NCBI GenBank assembly: GCA_009692305.1
Contig: SHZK01000010.1
Location: 22,114 to 86,113 of the forward strand
DNA length: 64,000 nucleotides
Direction of reading: 5' to 3'
Origin: Gammaproteobacteria bacterium
GTDB lineage: Bacteria; Pseudomonadota; Gammaproteobacteria; Pseudomonadales; Pseudohongiellaceae
Part shown: positions 36,384 through 45,349 of the stretch, piece by piece
Layout: each line of letters starts with the position of its first letter
Numbering within the stretch: the first letter of the stretch is position 1
Program-made: the position numbers and the translations under genes
The notes under the pieces: model-generated
Database searches by the model: none
Seen by the model: the letters and a program-made list of their open reading frames with translations, nothing else
What the model was told of the DNA's origin: nothing

Positions 36384-37445
36384 CTATTGCGTAGTGCTGT
36401 TGGTTAATTGTGCGCGCGTATCGGCATCCATTGCCGCGATTCGATTCACTTCTGCGTAGAACCGTGGAAAATCCCCGTCCACACTTTCCAGCAAATCTGT
36501 AAAAAACGGCACCAGCTCATTGTAGGAACTCACCGTAGACAACTGCGCATTATTGAGCGCACCGGCAAACCAGTTGTCGTAACCTGAATAACCATCCCAC
36601 TGCAGTTGCAGTGCCGTGTATTCGGCGCGCAAATCAGCCTGAATCTGCCCCTTGCGCTCGCGCATGTCAGCGGCAGCCAGTTCTTGCTGATACAGATCAG
36701 CGAGTCGCGCGCGATACTGAGACACCAAAGCGACAAACTGTTCTTGCCGCACGCGTTCCGTTTCTGCCAACGCCAGCAAGTCAGTATGCTGTTCCAATAA
36801 TAACCACTGCCGCAGTCCGGCTCTTTCTAAGGTGGTGGCGAAGCTCTCGTTAAATACAGTGTCACCTGGAACATAGGCAATCTGGTGCGCGAGTTCGTGA
36901 AATATCAGGGATGCCAGCTGATAATCGGCGCGCTCACTCACGGTGCTCAACAGGGAATCGTTAAACCATCCCAGCGTGGAATAGGCATCGACACCGCCGA
37001 CATAGACATCCAGGTCGCGCGCAGACAGATCTTCGGCATAACGCAGCGCTGCCGTCTCAGAAAAATAGCCACGATATGACACGCAGCCCGCAAGTGGATA
37101 GCACCAGTTCATCGGATCAATGGCGAATTCAGGCGCGGCGAATACGTTCCACACGACATGTTGACGCGAGACATCGACATAGGTCAGATAATTTTCGCCA
37201 ACCGGTAGTTGTAACTGCGCCTCGGCAAATTCGCGTATCGACAAGACGGCAGTGAATTTCTCCCGCAGCTGCGGTGCCAGATTGGGGTCTTCCAACAATT
37301 GCTCGATGGCTTCGCGCCCACGCAATATAGACAGTTGGCCACGTGCGGCCTGGGTGTAATAGCCGATCGTTTCGCAGGACAGGAGCAGGCCAGCAATGGC
37401 CACTGCCAAAGTCAACTTCAGAGTATTGCACTGCAGGCTATTCAT
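36384..37445 (-). CDS. Putative aminopeptidase lipoprotein (COG4324-like)
   Basis: 353 residues from ATG 37445. Signal with Cys in LLLSC (about residue 23), so a lipoprotein. The zinc-binding HELAHQ and GGVDAYSTLGWFNDSLLS segment match the predicted-aminopeptidase family. No activity has been established for it. It sits eight bases downstream of the glutaminyl cyclase gene on the same strand; the two may be a periplasmic peptide-handling pair. The long N-terminal extension to 37586 is probably not translated. Confidence 0.8.
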   Translation of the reverse strand: MNSLQCNTLKLTLAVAIAGLLLSCETIGYYTQAARGQLSILRGREAIEQLLEDPNLAPQLREKFTAVLSIREFAEAQLQLPVGENYLTYVDVSRQHVVWNVFAAPEFAIDPMNWCYPLAGCVSYRGYFSETAALRYAEDLSARDLDVYVGGVDAYSTLGWFNDSLLSTVSERADYQLASLIFHELAHQIAYVPGDTVFNESFATTLERAGLRQWLLLEQHTDLLALAETERVRQEQFVALVSQYRARLADLYQQELAAADMRERKGQIQADLRAEYTALQLQWDGYSGYDNWFAGALNNAQLSTVSSYNELVPFFTDLLESVDGDFPRFYAEVNRIAAMDADTRAQLTNSTTQ

Positions 37446-37452
37446 GCGCTGC

Positions 37453-38238
37453 TTACTGTGGGACCAGTTCGATCTCGAACAGATTGGCCCAGTGCTTGCC
37501 GGTGACGAATAACCTGCGCTTCTCAGCATCCCAGGCGATGCCGTTAAGCACGGCTCCGGAACTGCCGAGTTTGGTGAGCGCCGCAAGCCCGGTGAGATCG
37601 ATGTAGGATTTTACCAGACCAGTAACAGGATCGATGCGCACGATATAATCGGTCATCCACACATTGGCCCAGACTTCACCATCGATGTATTCCAGTTCAT
37701 TCAACATATTGATCGGATTGCCATCGAGCGTGACGTTGATCTTGCCAACCGGCGCAAACGTTTCCGGATCCATGAATTGCAGGGTGGCGGTGCCGTCGCT
37801 CAAAATCAGCCGCTCACCATCGAACGCAAGTCCCCAGCCTTCGGTGGCATTGTAATGTGTGCCGAGTTGTTCAAAGTTGTTGATGTCATACACAAACACT
37901 ATATGGGATTGCCAGGTGATCTGGAAAATCTTGTCACCGACCACCTCGATTCCCTCACCAAAATATCGATCACTCATACGCTTGCTCATGAGTGGTGCAG
38001 GGTCTTCAAGCGTGCGCTTGCTGAGCGATGACAGACCGAGTTGGCCAGAGCCCTCGAACAAGTGCCCGTCGTGGAACAGCAGCCCCTGGGTAAACAGGTT
38101 GATGTCGTGGGGAAAGGTATTGATGACTTTGTAGCCGAACACCACCCGTTCCTGGCCGAGCACTGACGTAGCTGGCGCCAGCAAGAACAGCAGGAATACT
38201 GGTAACAAGAGTCGTGGCAAGTTTGTATTCAATTGCAT
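37453..38238 (-). CDS. Glutaminyl-peptide cyclotransferase
   Basis: 261 residues from ATG 38238. Signal peptide (LLLPVFLLFLLAPATSVLGQ) then a five-bladed propeller: FTQGLLFHDGHLFEGSG, GEGIEVVGDKIFQITWQ, GWGLAFDGERLILSDGT, NELEYIDGEVWANVW and LNGIAWDAEKRRLFVTGKHW. These match the plant/bacterial glutamine cyclotransferase family that forms pyroglutamate from N-terminal Gln. Periplasmic. Divergent from the HIT-family gene. Confidence 0.9.
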   Translation of the reverse strand: MQLNTNLPRLLLPVFLLFLLAPATSVLGQERVVFGYKVINTFPHDINLFTQGLLFHDGHLFEGSGQLGLSSLSKRTLEDPAPLMSKRMSDRYFGEGIEVVGDKIFQITWQSHIVFVYDINNFEQLGTHYNATEGWGLAFDGERLILSDGTATLQFMDPETFAPVGKINVTLDGNPINMLNELEYIDGEVWANVWMTDYIVRIDPVTGLVKSYIDLTGLAALTKLGSSGAVLNGIAWDAEKRRLFVTGKHWANLFEIELVPQ

Positions 38239-38319
38239 TTCCCGGTTTATCGTCCTGTCTGTTAGCCTGCTAGAATGACCGGCAGCCACCGGTAAACAAT
38301 CTGACAAATGGAGAAGAAA

Positions 38320-38667
38320 ATGGCAGAAGACTGCTTGTTCTGCAAAATTATCGCAGGGCAGATACCCTCGAACAAGGTTTATTCAGACGCGGATGTCTAT
38401 GCCTTTCGCGACATTAACCCCGCGGCCCCGCAACATATCCTGCTTATTCCCCGCAAACACATCAGCAACATTGCCGCGGCCAACGCGGCGGATGAGGCAT
38501 TGTTGGGCAAGCTGCTGTTAAAGGCCAATGGGATTGCGACAGAGGCTGGCTTGCATGAGTCAGGCTTCCGTTATGTCATCAATACCGGAGCTGATGGCGG
38601 CCAGACAGTGTTCCATCTACACCTGCATATTCTTGGTGGCAGACGCATGCACTGGCCACCAGGCTAA
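38320..38667 (+). CDS. HIT family protein (HinT-like)
   Basis: 115 residues from ATG 38320, with GGAGAAG upstream; the earlier ATG at 38308 overlaps that site. DCLFCKIIAGQIPSNKVY (zinc-type Cys pair) and the HIT triad HLHLHILGG near the end. HinT-type enzymes hydrolyse nucleoside phosphoramidates. A TAGAAT -10-like hexamer lies at 38271-38276. It converges with mtnA six bases downstream. Confidence 0.94.
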   Translation: MAEDCLFCKIIAGQIPSNKVYSDADVYAFRDINPAAPQHILLIPRKHISNIAAANAADEALLGKLLLKANGIATEAGLHESGFRYVINTGADGGQTVFHLHLHILGGRRMHWPPG

Positions 38668-38673
38668 GCATGC

Positions 38674-39801
38674 TCAGACTGGTGGCAGCGCCAATGGTGC
38701 CAGCGCCATGCGCGTCGCGGCATAGACGCCAGCTTCAGTAATAATGCCGCAGATCAGCCGCGCCGGCGTTACGTCGAATCCGCAATTATTGATGGCGACG
38801 CCTGGCAGCGTGACTCTGACTGTGTGTAATTCGCCAGCGGCATCTACTCCGCTGATGTGGGACACTTCCTCGGCACTGCGTTGCTCAATTGGAATCTGTC
38901 CTACTCCCGCTGCCAGGGTGAAATCAATGGTAGACAGCGGCAGTGCGGCATAGAACGGAATGTCATTGTCAAAGGCCGCCAACGCCTTCAGGTAAGTGCC
39001 GATCTTGTTACAGACATCGCCATTGATTGCGGTGCGATCGCTACCGACCACACACACATCCACCTTGCCCTCTTGCATGAGATGTCCGCCGGCATTGTCG
39101 ACGATGAGCGTGTGGGGAATTTTATTTTGTGCCAATTCCCAACAGGTGAGCGCCGCACCCTGATTGCGCGGCCGCGTCTCGTCCACCCAGACATGCACCG
39201 GTACGCCCCGTGCCACCGCCTTGTAAACAACGGCCAGAGCCGTACCCCAATCCACGGTAGCCAAGGCCCCGGCATTGCAGTGCGTCAACACATTGAGAAC
39301 TGTTGCATCGGAGTTGGCGCGCGCCGCTTTCTGCTGCCATAGATCGACCAGCAGATTGGCACCGTGTTCGCCTATGGCCGCGCATATGGCCACGTCTTCC
39401 CGTTCCATTGTCCTGGCAATTTGCAGTGCTGCTGCGACCCGTTGTGAACCAGAAACTTTCTTAAGGCCGTGCTGCATTCGCTGCAGGGCCCAGCGCAGAT
39501 TGACGGCGGTGGGACGGGTAGCTCCCAGTCGGTCCAGTGCGGTCTGCAATTGTTGCGGATCTTCACGCAGTGCCAGATATACCCCATAAGCAGCCGTTAC
39601 ACCGATCAACGGTGCACCACGCACCTGCATGGAGATGATTGCCCCACAGACCGCGTCCAGTGAATCCAGTGTGCTGAGCACAAACTCATGGGGCAGACGC
39701 GTCTGATCAATAATGATGACCGCGTCCTGGTCTGCGTCATAGCAGATACTCTGTTGGCGTGGTTGCATGTCGAGGGGATTCTTCACAGGGATATATTCCA
39801 A
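38674..39801 (-). CDS. mtnA: S-methyl-5-thioribose-1-phosphate isomerase
   Basis: 375 residues, full MtnA. Motifs: IISMQVRGAPLIGVTAAYG, LTHCNAGALATVDWGTAL (catalytic Cys) and VVGSDRTAINGDVCNKIGTY (catalytic Asp). It converts methylthioribose 1-phosphate to the ribulose form in methionine salvage. The upstream gene on the same strand, 21 bp away, encodes a class II aldolase/SDR fusion; no mtnB, mtnC, mtnD, mtnK or mtnP is visible. The same enzyme can also act on 5-deoxyribose 1-phosphate. Confidence 0.93.
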   Translation of the reverse strand: MEYIPVKNPLDMQPRQQSICYDADQDAVIIIDQTRLPHEFVLSTLDSLDAVCGAIISMQVRGAPLIGVTAAYGVYLALREDPQQLQTALDRLGATRPTAVNLRWALQRMQHGLKKVSGSQRVAAALQIARTMEREDVAICAAIGEHGANLLVDLWQQKAARANSDATVLNVLTHCNAGALATVDWGTALAVVYKAVARGVPVHVWVDETRPRNQGAALTCWELAQNKIPHTLIVDNAGGHLMQEGKVDVCVVGSDRTAINGDVCNKIGTYLKALAAFDNDIPFYAALPLSTIDFTLAAGVGQIPIEQRSAEEVSHISGVDAAGELHTVRVTLPGVAINNCGFDVTPARLICGIITEAGVYAATRMALAPLALPPV

Positions 39802-39822
39802 TTGCGGTGGGGTGCGGTGGTG

Positions 39823-41814
39823 CTAGATGACCCGGTCATTACCACCATCCACTGGTAGTTGCGCGCCAGTGGTTTTGGCCAGACGTGTGCCGGCGAACAG
39901 GCTTACCGCCCTGGCGACGTCTGCCGCAAATACTTCAGTCTTTAATACATTCGCTGTCTTATATTCCTGCACCGATTGACCGTAATGCGCGGCACGGGCC
40001 TGCAACACGGCGTCGGTCCAGATGCCAGTGTCGTATACCGCGTTCGGGTGCAAAGTGTTCACCCGGATACCGTTGGCGCCCAATTCCAGCGCCGCTACCC
40101 TTGCCATCTGCGTCAGTCCGGCCTTCGCGGCCGAGTAGGCGGCAGCGCCAGGACCAGGTGCCGGTACATTCTTGGAGCCCACTATCACCACTGCCGGATC
40201 GAAGCCGTTTTGCAGATAGGGAATGCAGGCCCGCAACAGTTTCATGTGGGAGCTGAGATTGAGGCTCAGGGATTGCTCCCAGGCTGCATCCGTCATCGCC
40301 TCCAGGCGTGCGCTTGGGGGAAAATTACCGGCATTGCTCACCAGCACATCAATGCCACCGAAATGCAGCACGGCCCGCTGCAGCGCCGCCTCAATCGCCG
40401 CGGCGTTGGTCACATCGCACTGCAATGGCAGCACGGCTGCAGAGTCGAATAACGTGGTAATAGCTGGTGCAATATCCAGCGCCACAACTGCTGCACCCAG
40501 TTGCTGAAAATGTTCCACCGTCGCCTTACCAATACCCGATGCCGCCCCCGACACAACTACTACCTTGCCTTCAAATTCGGCCCGCGTGCCGGCTTTTTTC
40601 AGTTTGGCCTGCTCCAGTTCCCAGTATTCCACATCGAACAGATCGCGCCTCGGCAATGCATCCCAGCCACCCAGTAATTCACCCCACTGGATTGCCCTGA
40701 TGGTGTGCTCGCTTATGTCCTGCACTATCTGCAGTCGTGACAAATTGGCGGCAAGATAAAGCATGCCCTTGTTTTTCCACACACCAAACCGCGGCATGAC
40801 ATCCAGCATCTGGTGCTGTGCCTGTGCATGCTCGTTGTAATAATTTTTGTAACTGCTGACAAACTCCTGCAGGCCAGCGCCCAGACCCGGCGCATTTACC
40901 GCGTCGAATACCGCGCCAAAAGGCTTGGTGTGAATACTGTGATCCGGTGTCAGCGGTCCGCGGGAGATGAGCTCACCGCAATTCTGCAATTTCGCGAAAC
41001 CGGTTACCGCTGGCGTGCAATCCAGCCGCAGCAGCACTGGTTGCGCCATTAGTTTGCCCGCTTCGCGGCGCAAGGCACACAACGCGAGACCATCTGCAAC
41101 CGTGGGTGAGTAGTCCGCCGCCGCCAATTGCTTGCCGCCAGCCAGTTGCAGATAGTCTTCAGCCTTGCTGACCAGCTCAATCATCGTGTCATAGCTGGTT
41201 TTGGCATCGTCATGAAAGGTGAAGATGCCGTGATGCATCAGCACAATGCCGCGAATCTTGTTCCAGTCCAGATTGCGGGTTGCCTCCGCCACCTGCCTTG
41301 CCAGAATAAAGCCCGGCATGATGTAAGGCAGTATCAATACCTCAGCCCCGTAAATGGCGCGCAAGCTGGCTTCGCCATCGAGGGTATTACTGATGGCAAC
41401 CACCGCGTCCGCGTGGCTGTGATCGACATAGGTGTGGGGAATCAGGGCGTGGAGAATCGCCTCAACCGAAGGTGTAGGCGCTGCCGGATCGAGTAATGCC
41501 AGACGCAATTGCCGCATCATCTCGCTGTCACTCAGTGCGGGTAATGCACCCAGCCGCAGCAGATAATCCAGACCTACAGGTGGAAATCCAGGCGCTTCGA
41601 TAGTGCGCAGGTCCCAACCAGAGCCCTTTACGTACAGCACCCGCCCTTGGACACCGAACACATCAGTGCCAGCCGCTTTTACCGAAGTGTTGCCGCCGCC
41701 GTGCAATACCAGATCAGGCTCGGCACCCAACAGGCGGGAGCTGTAGACACGCAGCCCCGTTTTCGAGTCACGTGCATGAGCTGTTGCGGTGGTGGTGTCC
41801 CAGCAGTTTTGCAT
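39823..41814 (-). CDS. Bifunctional aldolase / short-chain dehydrogenase
   Basis: 663 residues. N-terminal class II aldolase domain: HTYVDHSHADAVVAISN (zinc His) and VLMHHGIFTFHDDA, with the GGNTSVK phosphate-loop near residue 40. C-terminal SDR domain from about 418: VVVSGAASGIGKATVEHF, LVSNAGNF, and YSAAKAGLTQMARVA with the catalytic Tyr/Lys; DGGNDRVI end. Similar fusions are known in rhamnose catabolism (aldolase plus lactaldehyde dehydrogenase). Here the neighbour is mtnA, so the aldolase could split (methylthio)ribulose 1-phosphate to DHAP and an aldehyde which the SDR part then reduces or oxidises. That is inference. Confidence 0.88.
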   Translation of the reverse strand: MQNCWDTTTATAHARDSKTGLRVYSSRLLGAEPDLVLHGGGNTSVKAAGTDVFGVQGRVLYVKGSGWDLRTIEAPGFPPVGLDYLLRLGALPALSDSEMMRQLRLALLDPAAPTPSVEAILHALIPHTYVDHSHADAVVAISNTLDGEASLRAIYGAEVLILPYIMPGFILARQVAEATRNLDWNKIRGIVLMHHGIFTFHDDAKTSYDTMIELVSKAEDYLQLAGGKQLAAADYSPTVADGLALCALRREAGKLMAQPVLLRLDCTPAVTGFAKLQNCGELISRGPLTPDHSIHTKPFGAVFDAVNAPGLGAGLQEFVSSYKNYYNEHAQAQHQMLDVMPRFGVWKNKGMLYLAANLSRLQIVQDISEHTIRAIQWGELLGGWDALPRRDLFDVEYWELEQAKLKKAGTRAEFEGKVVVVSGAASGIGKATVEHFQQLGAAVVALDIAPAITTLFDSAAVLPLQCDVTNAAAIEAALQRAVLHFGGIDVLVSNAGNFPPSARLEAMTDAAWEQSLSLNLSSHMKLLRACIPYLQNGFDPAVVIVGSKNVPAPGPGAAAYSAAKAGLTQMARVAALELGANGIRVNTLHPNAVYDTGIWTDAVLQARAAHYGQSVQEYKTANVLKTEVFAADVARAVSLFAGTRLAKTTGAQLPVDGGNDRVI

Positions 41815-41884
41815 AGTAAGGTGAGTGTATCAGCTTGCTGCTAGTGATGGCGGTGTCACTGGGAAAATTAAACCTGCATAACGC

Positions 41885-41914
41885 AAAACGCACCATGGAA
41901 AAATGGTGCGTTTT
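41885..41914 (-). terminator. Bidirectional terminator after exbD
   Basis: AAAACGCACCAT pairs perfectly with ATGGTGCGTTTT. It lies 39 bp past the ExbD stop on the minus strand, with a T-run on both strands. Confidence 0.85.
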
Positions 41915-41952
41915 GGTTGGCGCATTAATGCAGACTGCGGATGAAGCAGAAA

Positions 41953-42375
41953 CTAGCGTGGTTCAACAATAGAAATATTTGCCATGCCTGCCTGACGTGC
42001 TGCATCCATGACCATCACCAGGGTGGTGACCTTGGAAGTGATGTGCGGCTGAATAATAACCGAAGCGTCAGGGTTCTCTGCTTTCAGCTGGTCGATGTTG
42101 GAACGAACCTGGGTCTGGATGAGTGGACGTGGATTGCCGTTAAGAATAATTTCGTCATTCTGTCCAATTTCGAACAGGATGTTTTTCTTGTCATCTTCTT
42201 CTTGCGGCGGCGGCTGATTTTCGTTGTTCTCACTGCTCGCTGCACTGATCGAAGTTTCAGACAAGAACGTTGCGGTTACTACGAAGAAGATTAACAGAAT
42301 GAAGACCACATCCAGCATCGGGGTCAGGTCGATAGCGAGAGTGTCTGCTTTCTTTTTTCCGGCAAGTTTTTTCAT
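41953..42375 (-). CDS. ExbD/TolR family biopolymer transport protein
   Basis: 140 residues. One N-terminal transmembrane helix with the conserved proton-path Asp: AIDLTPMLDVVFILLIFFVV. A periplasmic domain follows, with a linker rich in Glu, Gln and Pro (NENQPPPQEEDDK). ExbD works with ExbB and TonB; no exbB gene is present in this stretch, so this copy is an orphan, or the partner lies elsewhere. It ends at a strong bidirectional terminator. Confidence 0.9.
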   Translation of the reverse strand: MKKLAGKKKADTLAIDLTPMLDVVFILLIFFVVTATFLSETSISAASSENNENQPPPQEEDDKKNILFEIGQNDEIILNGNPRPLIQTQVRSNIDQLKAENPDASVIIQPHITSKVTTLVMVMDAARQAGMANISIVEPR

Positions 42376-42532
42376 TGTAATATCCTGTCGTCGTTTGGCT
42401 AGCTTAGGTGCTGATTTCGGAGCTGTCTGTGCCCAGACCAGTTGGTAAATCCTGAAACAGGCGCTGAGTATATCAATCCTTTTTGAAGAAGCAAAAATTA
42501 ACCTCGTCCTGCATGTTGAAGATGCCTGAACG

Positions 42533-42562
42533 CAACAGGGGAGGCCTCAGCCTCCCCTGTTG
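42533..42562. other. Perfect 13-bp hairpin
   Basis: CAACAGGGGAGGC and its exact inverse complement are separated by CTCA. No T-run follows on either strand. It lies between the TetR gene's stop and the exbD gene; either an mRNA structure, a factor-dependent terminator or a protein-binding palindrome. Confidence 0.75.
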
Positions 42563-42597
42563 TGAATGGTCTAACTTATTGTTTTTAATAAATTTAA

Positions 42598-43185
42598 TTA
42601 CTTTTTCAGCGATTCAATCGTGAATTTCACCAAATCCTTCAATTGATTCCCCGTCTTGCCATCCCGCGCATTTACCCGCGCACCCTGAAGACTATTGATC
42701 AACAACTCAGTGGCGAACTCGGCGCTGAGACCTTTCCTCAGGCCACCTTTCTTTTGCGCTTCTTTCATGCGACCCAACACCGCTTTGCGGATGCTACCCA
42801 GGGAAGCCCTGACCACTTTCTTCATTTCCTTGTCGTAATTGATGCTTTCGCACACTGAATTTACCAGCAGACACCCCATGCTGCGGTGCTTGTTGCTGAC
42901 ATTGACCAGCGTCTCTTCAACATAGGCGCCGATTGCGTCCCAGGGATTCAGATTTGAATTTTTTAACGTCGCCGTGATCTGCTGGTCCATCAGCTTGTTG
43001 TATTGATCAACGCAGGATTTGAAGAAGGTATCCTTGTCACCAAAAGAATTGTAGAGAGTACCGCGATTGATTCCGGTGCAATCCAACAGTTTCTGCACAG
43101 AACTCGCTTCGTATCCTTCCCGCCAAAACTGCTCCATTGCATTTGTTAAAACTTTCTGTTCATCGAATTCAACTGGTCGTGCCAT
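42598..43185 (-). CDS. TetR/AcrR family regulator
   Basis: 195 residues. DNA-binding N-terminus with the TetR helix-turn-helix: SVQKLLDCTGINRGTLYNSF followed by KDTFFKSC. The C-terminal ligand domain is less conserved; MGCLLVNSVCE is typical of the PF16925-type subgroup. It is probably a repressor responding to a small molecule. Its target is not evident; the inverted repeat TTAAT/ATTAA just upstream (near 43202-43217) could be its own operator. Confidence 0.9.
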   Translation of the reverse strand: MARPVEFDEQKVLTNAMEQFWREGYEASSVQKLLDCTGINRGTLYNSFGDKDTFFKSCVDQYNKLMDQQITATLKNSNLNPWDAIGAYVEETLVNVSNKHRSMGCLLVNSVCESINYDKEMKKVVRASLGSIRKAVLGRMKEAQKKGGLRKGLSAEFATELLINSLQGARVNARDGKTGNQLKDLVKFTIESLKK

Positions 43186-43487
43186 ATTTACCTACTCAGA
43201 TTTAATGTACCGATTAATTTACAAAAAAAATCACTGACTGGCAGTGAATTGTGGCCTTACTTTGAGAGGGGGCATTGTAGTACATGCGCTTTGCTTTTAC
43301 ACCTGCAAAAACCAAAAATTAACCCTGTTTAACACTGAAAAACTGCTTGCAAGATAAAAAGCTGCTAGTGCCGTGTGTGCCACCAATGTGTGATGCTGTG
43401 CACAAAGTAAAAGCGCTGTGTTCGCGCAACTGCGAGGTTACTTGGCCAAATTGAATATAAATTCAACTAATGGAAGGGTTGGATGGG
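43186..43487. other. Intergenic region upstream of TetR gene
   Basis: 302 bp. Contains the TTAAT-N6-ATTAA inverted repeat close to the TetR start, an A-run and AT-rich promoter-like sequence. Nothing coding is seen. The far end holds the 3' end region of the DUF445 gene. Confidence 0.4.
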
Positions 43488-44213
43488 CTAATCCAGAAAT
43501 GAAACCAGGAGTCCGATGGCTCCGCCAAACACCGTTCCCCATACCACCAACCACCCGAGATGTTTGCGAATCATGTTCTGGATGATTTCCTTGACATGCT
43601 GCGGTGTCATTTCATTTAGCCGCTGGTCGATCAGGAATTCCAGCCGCGTTCGAATCGCTTCATCATTCAGCGCACTGTCCAATGCATCCTGAACCTGCCG
43701 CTCGAAGCCATCAGCATCAAACTGCTGCTGGAAGTAGTCACGCATCTTGTGGATGAACGGAGGTTTCAGCGATTTCAAGGCTTCCCGCCCGCCCAGCATG
43801 CCCAGCATACCCGCGAAGGATGAGGCCATGATTACGTCCAGCAATGACTCAAATGCCGCTGCCAGATCCAGATTTTCAATTTCGTCTTTGAGTTTCTCTG
43901 TGAGCTTGCCGGAGATATTGCTGGTCTCATGCAGAAAAGTATCCAGATCTGCCTTGTTAAAGAACTGCTCCATGATAAGCGCGCGAATACCAAGCTTGAA
44001 CTCTTCGAAACGCAGCGGAATCACGCCGGATCCATAGAATCCTGGCACTTTCTCGAACAGCATATGCACCGCGAGCCAATTGGTAATGCCCCCCGACAGC
44101 GCATACAAACCCGTATTCATCACATAACTTTGAAAGGGCGCTTGCAACACCAGTGCTATCAATACCAGCAGCAGTGCCAATAGATTACTGACCAGACTTT
44201 TGTTAATAACCAC
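43488..44213 (-). CDS. DUF445 family membrane protein
   Basis: 241 residues. Two hydrophobic segments at the N-terminus (LLALLLVLIALVLQAPF and an adjacent one) flank GGITNWLAVHMLFEKVPGFYGSG, the family signature near residue 40; a charged helical middle and a C-terminal hydrophobic stretch (WGTVFGGAIGLLVSFL) follow. DUF445 proteins are inner-membrane proteins of unknown function. 21 bp downstream of the nitrilase gene on the same strand, so probably cotranscribed. Confidence 0.85.
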   Translation of the reverse strand: MVINKSLVSNLLALLLVLIALVLQAPFQSYVMNTGLYALSGGITNWLAVHMLFEKVPGFYGSGVIPLRFEEFKLGIRALIMEQFFNKADLDTFLHETSNISGKLTEKLKDEIENLDLAAAFESLLDVIMASSFAGMLGMLGGREALKSLKPPFIHKMRDYFQQQFDADGFERQVQDALDSALNDEAIRTRLEFLIDQRLNEMTPQHVKEIIQNMIRKHLGWLVVWGTVFGGAIGLLVSFLD

Positions 44214-44234
44214 ACCTCGTTCTATTCGTAAGCA

Positions 44235-45110
44235 TTAAAACAGGTCGCATGATATACGCTCTTGCAACTTGATGTGCTGAGCGATAGGCATGCGTTGTCG
44301 GATACTGGCTAACAACTCCAGATCGATTTCGGCGATGGCGTAGCCCTCTCCGTATGCGATCTGGTCGAGTACCGTTCCCCATGGATCAATGATCATGGAA
44401 TGACCCCAGGTTTCCCGGGTTGGGGAGTGTTGACCACCCTGCCCCGCGGCAATGATGTAGCACTGGTTTTCGATCGCACGCGCGCGCAACAAGATTTCCC
44501 AGTGGGCCTGGCCGGTGACCTTGGTAAAAGCGGCAGGTACAGTGACGAATTCGGCACCACGCTGGAACAAGTCGCGATACAGTTCTGGAAAACGCATGTC
44601 ATAGCAGACGCTGAGTCCCAGATTACCAATGGCGGTAGCAACAGTGACGACTTCAGTTCCTGCTTCATAGCTGCGTGATTCGGAATATTGTGACTGGCGA
44701 TCATCGACCAGGACATCGAACAGGTGCATCTTGTCATAGCGGGCGATTTGCTTGCCGCTGCTGTCATAGACCAGGCATGCAGGTCGGATGCGCCCATCCT
44801 GCAGCAGGAATTCGCTGTCACCACGCAATTTGCCGGGGCGAGACAGCAGGGGAATGGTGCCGCCGACCACAATCAGCTGGTGTGACCTTGCCTGCTCCGC
44901 CAGAAACGTCTGAATCGGTGCCGTTGGATCACCTTCGATTTCGCCATACTGCCGCATGGGACCACCTTCGAGTACCGCAAACACCTCTGGCAGGAGTACC
45001 AGTTTGGCACCCTCGACTGCTGCTGCTGCGATCAGGCGTGCGGCGCTGGCGAGATTTTCGTCAAGCCTGGCACTACTCACCATCTGGATGGCGGCTACTT
45101 TATTGCCCAT
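44235..45110 (-). CDS. Carbon-nitrogen hydrolase (nitrilase family)
   Basis: 291 residues from ATG 45110; the open frame to 45194 has no family similarity. Catalytic triad motifs: LVLLPEVFAV (Glu), YDKMHLFDV (Lys) and LGLSVCYDMRFPELYRDL (Cys). Nit1/omega-amidase or deaminated-glutathione amidase type. In gammaproteobacteria such a gene usually follows yhdP; here it is separated from yhdP by the serine protease gene. DUF445 lies on its 3' side instead of tldD. Confidence 0.9.
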   Translation of the reverse strand: MGNKVAAIQMVSSARLDENLASAARLIAAAAVEGAKLVLLPEVFAVLEGGPMRQYGEIEGDPTAPIQTFLAEQARSHQLIVVGGTIPLLSRPGKLRGDSEFLLQDGRIRPACLVYDSSGKQIARYDKMHLFDVLVDDRQSQYSESRSYEAGTEVVTVATAIGNLGLSVCYDMRFPELYRDLFQRGAEFVTVPAAFTKVTGQAHWEILLRARAIENQCYIIAAGQGGQHSPTRETWGHSMIIDPWGTVLDQIAYGEGYAIAEIDLELLASIRQRMPIAQHIKLQERISCDLF

Positions 45111-45349
45111 AAAATTCCCGTGTTTTTTGTTGGCAGCATTCACCCTATTGCATGCTGGTTGGTCTCGCCGCAGGTCATAGCATAGACTCCGCACTGCAAT
45201 GCGTCCATGGTGTTATAAATTCGCTAAATCCCCTCATGGAGATTGGTTGGACATCGGCATAAGTGGAGACTACCCTACCAATTGCTCTGTCAGTTACTCT
45301 ATATGCGGCGATCAATAATCCAGCATTCAGAATTCGAGATTAACAACTC

